Origin: Methanobacteriota archaeon
GTDB taxonomy: Archaea; Thermoplasmatota; Thermoplasmata; Methanomassiliicoccales; Methanomassiliicoccaceae
Assembly: GCA_012519255.1 (NCBI GenBank)
Contig: JAAYQQ010000060.1
Location: 1 to 34,347 of the forward strand
Direction of reading: 5' to 3'
DNA: 34,347 nucleotides
The notes below the pieces were generated by a model that ran no database searches, had not been told where the DNA came from, and worked only from the letters and a program-made list of their open reading frames with translations. The stretch's first letter is position 1. Every line of letters starts with the position of its first letter. A program made the translations under genes and the position numbers. This document shows positions 27,045 to 34,347 of this stretch, one piece after another.

Positions 27045-27096
27045 CTTCCTCAATTTTATTAACTGGTATTATGATTCCCATCGAGGATGGGATTGG

Positions 27097-28683
27097 ATGG
27101 GAAGAACTGCATTAGCCATAGCACTTGCTATATGCGTTTTAACAATGCCAGTGTTATTGCCCTCCGCCATGGCGTCTGAGGAAGGCCAGCTGTCGGTGAA
27201 TATAACGTCACCTTCCAATGATGCCTATGTGGGTAGTAACCTAACGGCCACGTGGAACTGCACTGATGAGGTCATTTATTATGAGGTTCAACTACATCCA
27301 TTGGACGGTCACGGGACCCTTATCAAAAGTATCAACGTTGGTCTGAATCAGAGTATTGAATTGACCGATCTTACCGATGGACTTCATGTCATCACTGTTA
27401 GGGCCCATGGCCCTGACAACACCTGGGGCGACGCCTCGGCGGTATTTCATGTTGATACCGCTCCACCAGAGCTCGACCTGCTCTACCCCCATGAGAATGA
27501 TATTTTAAACACATCTAACGTGACGGCGCGATGGCGCGCCGCGGACTCATCAGGGATTGTCTATTATGAGGTCTGGCTAGATGGTCAGGAGAATGCAGTG
27601 CAACGACTGAAAGGTTCTGACACCCAACTCACCTTCTATAATCTGTCCAACGAGGTCCACTCGATCATGGTTAAGGCGGTCGATGGATCAGGGAAGTCCA
27701 CATCTAGGACAGTGCAATTTTCTGTCGATACCACAGTGCCCTGTCTGGAGATAATCTCCCCATCCAGTGGCTTCCACTCTCTCGATGGCAGCATCGAAGT
27801 GAAGTGGAACGCCAGCGACGCGGGCGATAACATCAAGGGATTTACCATATTCTTAAATGGAAAAGAGCAGACCAACGTAGCGAGCTGGGCGGACACGCAC
27901 ATCTTCTCCTGTCTAAAAGATGGCGAGTATGAGGTGATGGTGCGGGCGATAGACTGGGCCAACAATTCTGCCCAGGATATCATAATCTTCACGGTTGATA
28001 CACTATATCCCGAGATCTTGGATCGGTCTCCGCAGGACGGGGCCTCCATCAGCACTTCCGTGTCGGTGGAGTTCTCCCGACCAATGGATCCGCAGGCCAG
28101 CAGCATAGTTGTCGAAGGCGTGAATGGAACAACAAGATGGGACGGTCTAACTCTTATCTTCACTCCAGAAAGGCCCCTTACTTACGGTACGACCTATGCC
28201 GTCAAGGTGGTAGCGAAGGATGATCTGGGGCGATGGGCCAATGATACCTGGACATTCACCACCACCGACATGGCCTTCCTGACAGGAACGGTCCTGGATT
28301 CCCACGATGCCCCCCTGTCCAACGTAACGGTCGCCATTGTGGGAGGCAAGAGCGTGCTCACCGATGAGACAGGATCATTCCGATTGGAGCTCTCCGCCGG
28401 TCCGAATATCCTTTCGATCTCCAGATCTGGTTATGTGACGCAGAACATCCCCATTACCGTGGGCCCAGGAGAGGAAAAGTCGATGGATGAGATACGCATG
28501 AGCTCGACTGGACTTATCCCCTTCATGGGTTGGATCGTCGCCCTGATCGCCCTTGGGCTAGTACTTGTCCTTTACCTTGTGGGCAGGCACCGAGGCCAAC
28601 AGCCCCCTTCCCGGCGAGCCCCCGGAAGACATACAGCGCGCTCCTGGAAGCGCCTGGAGGAGCTGGAGAGGCGTTCCCGCTGA
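27097..28683 (+). CDS. Secreted surface protein with repeated Ig-like domains, Big_5-like and carboxypeptidase-regulatory-like domain, C-terminal TM
   Basis: Signal peptide; repeats ..FHVDTAPPELDLLYP.., ..FSVDTTVPCLEIISP.., ..FTVDTLYPEILDRSP..; GTVLDSHDAPLSNVTVAIVGGKSVLTDETGSFRLEL; TM IVALIALGLVLVLYLV. Confidence 0.87.
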   Translation: MGRTALAIALAICVLTMPVLLPSAMASEEGQLSVNITSPSNDAYVGSNLTATWNCTDEVIYYEVQLHPLDGHGTLIKSINVGLNQSIELTDLTDGLHVITVRAHGPDNTWGDASAVFHVDTAPPELDLLYPHENDILNTSNVTARWRAADSSGIVYYEVWLDGQENAVQRLKGSDTQLTFYNLSNEVHSIMVKAVDGSGKSTSRTVQFSVDTTVPCLEIISPSSGFHSLDGSIEVKWNASDAGDNIKGFTIFLNGKEQTNVASWADTHIFSCLKDGEYEVMVRAIDWANNSAQDIIIFTVDTLYPEILDRSPQDGASISTSVSVEFSRPMDPQASSIVVEGVNGTTRWDGLTLIFTPERPLTYGTTYAVKVVAKDDLGRWANDTWTFTTTDMAFLTGTVLDSHDAPLSNVTVAIVGGKSVLTDETGSFRLELSAGPNILSISRSGYVTQNIPITVGPGEEKSMDEIRMSSTGLIPFMGWIVALIALGLVLVLYLVGRHRGQQPPSRRAPGRHTARSWKRLEELERRSR

Positions 28684-28831
28684 GGCTGTTTGGGCGATGA
28701 CCTGATGGGTAGGGGGCATCTGAGCGGAGATCCAGGGTACTTGGGCCGTGCCCTGGATAATGCCTGGATTGAACGCTTTATTGCATCAATTATGGTACAT
28801 GCAACAGAAAAAAAGCAGAATCTTATGAGCC

Positions 28832-28927
28832 TCATACTATTCCCGGGACTGCAATAAGGGTTAAGAGCAGGAGCAGGACTATAGCAATAAGATAGGCCCA
28901 TCCTCGCTTTGGGTGTGCCATTTCCAT
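28832..28927 (-). CDS. Candidate 31-aa single-TM small membrane protein
   Basis: MEMAHPKRGWAYLIAIVLLLLLTLIAVPGIV with GGAGCAGG directly upstream of the ATG; below the ORF-track cutoff. Confidence 0.5.
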   Translation of the reverse strand: MEMAHPKRGWAYLIAIVLLLLLTLIAVPGIV

Positions 28928-29060
28928 CCTGCTCCTGTACGTTTTTCCCCCTCCAGATTCTTAGCAAGCCCCGTGGACCGTCGCTTGCAGAAGTTATTTT
29001 GGAGCTACTATTACAAATACATTATCATAAAAAAGAATATTATCAATTTAGATAATGTTT

Positions 29061-30269
29061 CTATCTCTTCATCCGATAAAGAACAAAGCCAGACCAGATC
29101 TTTGGCCAGAAATAGGTGGTCTTCTTGGGCATCTTTCTCCCGTTCTGGGCTACCTTCCACACCATCTCCAGGGAGGGTGCCCGGACAATAATGGCCAGGT
29201 CCAGTCCTCCGCCATTCATCTGTTCGACAGCCGATCTGAGATCATGTTCATACTCTATCGTCATCTCGTTGCCATTGGGCAGGGCGTACAAGATTTCCCT
29301 GAGGATCACTTCCTGACACACGTAGGCGTCGACCGACCATAGTATATCCCCGAGGGGGTCGGGGTATTCGGCAATGAACATAGAATCGTCGCGGAGCAGA
29401 AGGCCGAAGGTAGGCGAGGTCGCCGTTTCCAGTGCCTCAGCTATGGCCCCAGCGTCCCTTACCTTGCGGATGTAGAGACGCTTTTCCATGCGCTCGAGGA
29501 GATCCTTTGGCTGATAACCTAGGTCCCTGATCAGGCGGTGGGTCGGCCGGACAAACATGCCTCTATCCTGAGATGATACCATGGTGCAAAGGACGTAGGC
29601 CTTCCTCTCATCCTGGCGATTCTCCCGAGAATACCTGCACGCGGTCTCGTAACGATGATGTCCGTCGGCAATGAGAATCTTCTTGGTAGAGAACATGTCG
29701 CGCAGTTCAGCTACAGTGGTGGGGTCAGATATGCGGTGGAGTTGATGCACTGTCCCCGAATTATCGGTGGTCTTGAAAAGCCTCGGGGCTGCATCGGCGA
29801 TCCTATCCATGTCAAGTTCGGCACGATCGTAGAGGCCAAATATGGACTCACAATGCGTCGCCGTCGCTCGCAATAGATTCAGACGGTCTTCCTTGACCTG
29901 GGGGAAGGTCTCCTCATGAGGCATGATGTTCCCGGCCTCGTAGCCTTCTGCCCTGAGCACGCCGATTATACCATTGCGAGTCAGCCATTTACCATTATCC
30001 TGAAAACTCTGGCGGTAGAGATAGTAACAGTCGTCGGCGTCCTGAATAAGCTTACCTGTGGCGATCCATTCGTCCAGCAGGGCGGCCGCTTGCTCATAGT
30101 TTCCATCGGCCCCTCCCAAGGTGATTCGGGCGATGTTGTATGGTTTGGACTGTAATTCTTCCTGTTCCCTCGCTGAGATAATATCGTATGGCGGAGATAC
30201 GCGCTCGGCAATATCCTCATTATTACTCAGATGGGGCAGGAGGCCATGGAAGGGGCGGAAATCTACCAT
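29061..30269 (-). CDS. DUF1015 family protein
   Basis: VDFRPFHGLLP, VSPPYDIIS, ILIADGHHRYETACRY, PTHRLI. Confidence 0.92.
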   Translation of the reverse strand: MVDFRPFHGLLPHLSNNEDIAERVSPPYDIISAREQEELQSKPYNIARITLGGADGNYEQAAALLDEWIATGKLIQDADDCYYLYRQSFQDNGKWLTRNGIIGVLRAEGYEAGNIMPHEETFPQVKEDRLNLLRATATHCESIFGLYDRAELDMDRIADAAPRLFKTTDNSGTVHQLHRISDPTTVAELRDMFSTKKILIADGHHRYETACRYSRENRQDERKAYVLCTMVSSQDRGMFVRPTHRLIRDLGYQPKDLLERMEKRLYIRKVRDAGAIAEALETATSPTFGLLLRDDSMFIAEYPDPLGDILWSVDAYVCQEVILREILYALPNGNEMTIEYEHDLRSAVEQMNGGGLDLAIIVRAPSLEMVWKVAQNGRKMPKKTTYFWPKIWSGFVLYRMKR

Positions 30270-30377
30270 AGGAACGCAACATAAACGACTCGCTCGTTCA
30301 ATATGGTTGCGTCCAGGCGGGCAAGGTCATTTTTAATAAGGTGGCCTCCTTCTCTTTCCAAATCACTGAGGCGGGGA

Positions 30378-31019
30378 ATGAATCTTATCACCATGATCAA
30401 TGAGCTGGTGATCGGCCTGATCGAGACCACGGGCTACGCTGGCATATTCTTGGCTATGTTCATAGAGGGAATCTTCACGCCAATCCCCAGTGAGATCATC
30501 GTCCCCTTCGCCGGCTATCTCGCCTCTGTTGGCAGATTCAATATCATTCTGGTCGTTTTGATAAGCTCATTGGGTGCCGCTGCCGGGTCCACTATCGCAT
30601 ATTTTATAGGCCGCCAACTCGGGCGTCCGTTCATCGACCGCTTCGGCCGATATTTTGGTTTTGGGCACGATAGCATGTCCCGCGCGGAGGCTTGGTTCGA
30701 GCGGTGGGGCAACTACGGAATCCTTGCTGGCCACTCTCTTCCAGGCATTAGATCGATAATATCATTCCCCGCTGGCATATCCAAAATGGATCTCAAGCGG
30801 TTTATCTTATTCACATTCATGGGGGCCACGATATGGAACACGGTGCTCACCGTGGCTGGATATCTTTTGGGGGAGTATTATCTGGTATTCGCCGAGAACC
30901 TGGATGGATGGGACATAGTCATCCTGGCCGCTGTTTGCATCGCCTTCATCGTCTATGTGCTGTATGGTCGCTGGAAGCGTTCTGCGAGACCACATTGTGA
31001 TGATGGAACGGAGAGGTAG
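30378..31019 (+). CDS. DedA family (SNARE-associated/VTT domain) membrane protein
   Basis: GYAGIFLAMFIEGIFTPIPSEIIVPFAGYLA; GSTIAYFIGRQLGRPFIDRFGRYF; GHSLPGIRSIISFPAGISKM. Confidence 0.93.
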   Translation: MNLITMINELVIGLIETTGYAGIFLAMFIEGIFTPIPSEIIVPFAGYLASVGRFNIILVVLISSLGAAAGSTIAYFIGRQLGRPFIDRFGRYFGFGHDSMSRAEAWFERWGNYGILAGHSLPGIRSIISFPAGISKMDLKRFILFTFMGATIWNTVLTVAGYLLGEYYLVFAENLDGWDIVILAAVCIAFIVYVLYGRWKRSARPHCDDGTER

Positions 31020-31355
31020 TGCGACCCGCATTCATCGTCTAGAATGTCTCCAACCGAGTTATCACTATACTCTACGGCTTGGAAAGAAGGCGTTACATTG
31101 CCAGGTATTGGCCAAGGGGCCAGGGGCCATTCTTCACCTGATGCTCTCCGGGCATATCTGCCGGGTCAGGACCTGTCATTGGATAGAATAAACTCCTCAT
31201 GAACAAGCTCTTTCGCTTTCTGCAGTAGGTGAGGGCGGACATGGGCGGACAGGTGCTGGTAGAACCGAGCGAAGCGGCGAGGATTTCGGGATGAATCTCG
31301 GGATGAATGTACAGAAGTGTTCAGGGCAAAAACGCCCCGAGCCAGATGGGGGAAG

Positions 31356-31428
31356 TGGGCTCAGCCGGATTTGAACCGGCGATCTTCGCCGTGTAAGGGC
31401 AACGTCATGACCGCTAGACCATGAGCCC
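31356..31428 (-). tRNA. tRNA-Val (anticodon TAC)
   Basis: Reverse strand GGGCTCA..TTGCC-CTTACAC-GGCGA..GCCGG-TTCAAAT-CCGGC-TGAGCCC-A; CCA not encoded. Confidence 0.95.
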
Positions 31429-31570
31429 GTGGGTTGTGGAATGAGGATATGATATAAAAGGATAATCGCAGCAATGGTCATATCGAGATGTATTTTCTTT
31501 CCCGATAGCCTCGGCGGGCCCAAACTTGAAATCCTCGCGTTTCATACGACTTCACCATAGAGGAAGATAA

Positions 31571-32164
31571 TTGGTCCCCGAGGAAGGATTAGGCGACAGA
31601 ATACGAGCGGTGCTGAAAGAGCCCGAGACTGGGCCGACCATGCGCCGCTTCTTTGTTAACACGATCTTTGACAGCACATTTGTTATCTTGGGGATTCTGA
31701 TAGCGTCGGCATTCTCTGCTTCGCCGGACCTTCGTCTGATCATCGCCACGATAGTCACCAGCAGTGTCGCCCTCGGCATCTCTACTGGAGTCAGCGTCTT
31801 CGAAGCTGAAACGATGGAGCAGACCATCAAGATGCGGGAGATGGAGCGGGCCATGCTCCGGTCGCTAGAGGACACCAATATCCTTCGTACCTCTCGATTG
31901 ACCATCCTCTTGATATCTGCGGTGAACTTCACGGCCCCCATCCTCGCGGGAATAATCACCTTGGCCCCGTTCCTCATACTGGGAGAGGGCCAGATCCAGA
32001 TCGCCGCCTACATAAGCGTCGCACTCGCCATGACCATATTGTTCTCGGTTGGTGCTGCGATGGGGCGGGCGGGTGGACGCAAGCCTCTGAATCAGGGCGC
32101 CCGCATGGTCCTCGCTGGCATCGGCGCCTTCATCATATGCTTCTGGATCGAGTCTCTGCTCTGA
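31571..32164 (+). CDS. VIT1/CCC1-like integral membrane protein
   Basis: FFVNTIFDSTFVILGILIAS, GISTGVSVFEAE, further TM segments; probable TTG start. Confidence 0.75.
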   Translation: MVPEEGLGDRIRAVLKEPETGPTMRRFFVNTIFDSTFVILGILIASAFSASPDLRLIIATIVTSSVALGISTGVSVFEAETMEQTIKMREMERAMLRSLEDTNILRTSRLTILLISAVNFTAPILAGIITLAPFLILGEGQIQIAAYISVALAMTILFSVGAAMGRAGGRKPLNQGARMVLAGIGAFIICFWIESLL

Positions 32165-33250
32165 TCAGCAGATACGGGGCACAGGGTCGCCCACCGGGGG
32201 CTCAAGGATACGATGGCCCCCCACCTCGGTGCGAAGGACTACGCGCTCGTATTTGCTGGTAGCTCTCCCCACAATGGCTGCATTCTTGCCTAATGGACTA
32301 CGTCGGAGCACTCGCACTATTTCTTCGGCCATCTCTGGGACCGCGCCGATAACCACCTTGCCCTCGTTGCCAATGCTTAGCGGGTCCAGTCCCAGGAGTT
32401 CACATGCATTTCTCACTGGCTCGGAGATGGGAACGGCAGTCTCCTCGATCTCCACGCCTATATTGGATTTGGAGGACCACTCGTTGATGGCATTGGCGAA
32501 ACCGCCTCGTGTAGGATCTTTCATGCTAACCGCTCCGCCCACACGCATCACATCTTCTATCAGATGATTCAGCGGTGCAATGTCACTCTTGACGTCAGCC
32601 TCGAAGCCATAACCCTCCCGGAAGGAGAGCAGGGAGATGCCATGGTCTCCCAGTGTGCCCGAGACAATGATGGCATCACCTTCCTGGATATTATCATCGG
32701 TGAGCCATTTTGATGCCACCGGACGGTACTCGCCGGCCACCTCAAGATTGTGGTCCAGGAAACGGCTTCTTTTTCCCACTGCGGAGGTGGTGAGGATCAT
32801 CTCATCCACTGCTCCCGCCTCCACAACCTTCGTGTCGCCCGTGACTACTGGAACCTCGGCAAGTTCGGAGTATTGGCCCACCGATGTCATAACTCGTTCC
32901 AGAACGTCTAGATCGAGGCCCTCCTCCAGGATGATGGATTGGGCGAGGGCCAATGGGGTCGCCCCCATCACCGATATATCATTGACAGTTCCGCTAACGG
33001 CCAGGGAGCCTATGTCGCCACCCGGGAAGAATAATGGCTTGACGGTATGGCCATCAGTGGTGAAGACGATATTATCCACCACGGCTGAGTCGTCGAAGGA
33101 GCGTAAGGGAACCTCGACGGAGAATTGTGGGAGAAATGGCACGATATGAAGGGAGAGCAGCTCGTGCATGAGCTCGCCCCCCGCCCCGTGACCCATGGTG
33201 ACGCGCTTCATAAGTCCAGTGATTCCTCCATCCGAGTTAAAGGTTGTCAC
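32165..33250 (-). CDS. hypE: Hydrogenase expression/formation protein HypE
   Basis: MGHGAGGELMHELL; TTDGHTVKPLFFPGGDIG; DPTRGGFANAINEW; C-terminal ..PVPRIC with the terminal Cys. Confidence 0.95.
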   Translation of the reverse strand: MTTFNSDGGITGLMKRVTMGHGAGGELMHELLSLHIVPFLPQFSVEVPLRSFDDSAVVDNIVFTTDGHTVKPLFFPGGDIGSLAVSGTVNDISVMGATPLALAQSIILEEGLDLDVLERVMTSVGQYSELAEVPVVTGDTKVVEAGAVDEMILTTSAVGKRSRFLDHNLEVAGEYRPVASKWLTDDNIQEGDAIIVSGTLGDHGISLLSFREGYGFEADVKSDIAPLNHLIEDVMRVGGAVSMKDPTRGGFANAINEWSSKSNIGVEIEETAVPISEPVRNACELLGLDPLSIGNEGKVVIGAVPEMAEEIVRVLRRSPLGKNAAIVGRATSKYERVVLRTEVGGHRILEPPVGDPVPRIC

Positions 33251-33528
33251 GAAGGGCCCTATTCCTATCGTGAGGAGCGGTATGCCCCAGGCGCGGGCGT
33301 ATAATACTATTCATAATTCCTTGATGAATGACATGGCGACCTTGCCATGAAACGATTCTACCGGGATCTCCATGGCCAGGCTTCTCTGAACTTTTTGCAG
33401 ATAATACTATTTCGTGTAGATTCCCAACTTAAAAACAATGAATGCAGGTCATCTTATGGCACATGGTACGATATGATTAAATGCAATGACGCGCTCGCGG
33501 ATGTGACGATCCTCTAGGAGGACGCCAA

Positions 33529-33603
33529 GGGCTCGTGGGGTAGCCTGGATTATCCTTTCGGCCTTCGGAGCCGATGACGGGGGTTCGAATCCCCCCGGGC
33601 CCG
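33529..33603 (+). tRNA. tRNA-Arg (anticodon TCG)
   Basis: GGGCTCG..TCGGC-CTTCGGA-GCCGA..GGGGG-TTCGAAT-CCCCC-CGGGCCC-G; CCA not encoded. Confidence 0.93.
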
Positions 33604-33854
33604 CTTCTTTCTCCCTTCCAGATGTGGTTTTTCTTTGATGAATGGCGGAATCGCGCTATCGGGGATCCATTCAGCAAACCACTTCACAGCCCTTTCTCCA
33701 AACAATAGCTCGGTAGAACGCCCACTTACTTCTGATAGAGTGAATGATAGAATGAGTATAACTCACATCGGCGCCCACACATAAGTTCACTCTTGAGGCG
33801 CATACAATCTGATGAACTAATGAAAGAAAGGGACAATGAAGCAAAAAGGTGAAA

Positions 33855-34135
33855 ACATGGCATCTATGCAGAGTTGAGAAGATGCGGTCAGGTGGCTGGC
33901 TTAGCTCCGAGAGTTAAGCCTGGCCCGAAGTAAGCTGTTCAAGGCCATCTATATTTCAAAAGAAAGGGCCTTGAACGTCGTCCCCCCGAGATCGGCATTG
34001 TGAGGACCATCTCGTCGAAGGAGTGGGAGACTCTTGTCTAGAAGATGAACAAGGTCATCTGGGGGCAATCCTGAAGGGGTCTGAGGATCAGGAAAGTGCC
34101 AAGGCTGAGAGCTTCACGGCGCCTTTTTCGCTGAG
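33855..34135 (+). ncRNA. Candidate structured non-coding RNA or degraded gene, unassigned
   Basis: Serial short inverted repeats in an ORF-poor segment: GCATCT/AGATGC, GGCTTA/TAAGCC, GTTCAAGGCC/GGCCTTGAAC, AGATGA/TCATCT, CTGA/TCAG, then a GGCGCCTTTTT tract; strand uncertain. Confidence 0.3.
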
Positions 34136-34347
34136 TGGTGTGTTAACAAGCCGGCAAATCTACTTTCTCGCCAGTGTGTGGTTACCAGATTAGCTCTAGG
34201 AGTAATTTTGCAAAGTAATCGTTCTGACGGTAACTGATTAATGCTGCTTTATTTTCTACCATGAACTCTCTTAGAGTCGTATCGAATATCGAAACCCTGT
34301 AGACTTGGAATGACAGCTCCATATCGGTTGCATCGGCTAGGATTTCC

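Noticed and set aside
28572-28967. 131-aa minus-strand ORF overlapping the end of the surface protein gene
   Set aside because: Overlaps a well-supported CDS and its translation lacks protein-like character; a 31-aa TM peptide in another frame is the more credible product.
33890-33935. Short resemblance to 5S rRNA (CCGAGAGTTAAGCC) and to the SRP helix 8 motif (GGTCAGG..CCGAAGTAAGC)
   Set aside because: Matches are brief and the surrounding conserved elements are missing; likely coincidence without a covariance-model hit.

Overview
The window looks archaeal, probably Thermoplasmatota (inferred from GatD/GatE, ribosomal S17e, a translin-like protein, an HVO_0476-type zinc finger and RqcH/NFACT). 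Most of it is housekeeping: thioredoxin, translin-like, PurD, HypB, GatDE, HemK-like methyltransferase, rhomboid protease, MBL hydrolase, Pcm, SerB-like HAD, TraB-like, ThyX, S17e, a three-gene ABC-2 exporter, RqcH/NFACT, DUF1015, DedA, VIT1-like and HypE, plus four tRNAs: Arg-GCG, Thr-GGT, Val-TAC and Arg-TCG. The main discovery is a compact ~6.68 kb element at 12269-18958. It carries five co-directional genes: a serine recombinase with a C-terminal ribbon-helix-helix-like domain, then four tightly packed secreted/membrane proteins. These are two paralogous Ig/PKD/InlB-repeat proteins, a large protein of unknown fold, and a transglutaminase-like cysteine protease. The element is bounded by the direct repeat TATCAT. 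Removing it at that repeat joins two orphan ORF fragments in frame into an intact 59-codon membrane-protein gene (MIYGPGIKLALTVGI|IHPVPAPIVIGLPVLGVAIIAAGGYSQPDTGENMKGIGASMTET). The cassette therefore appears to be an integrated mobile element with a cell-surface cargo operon. Its recombinase has substitutions at normally conserved catalytic positions. All homology statements come from reading translations by eye; no searches were run.
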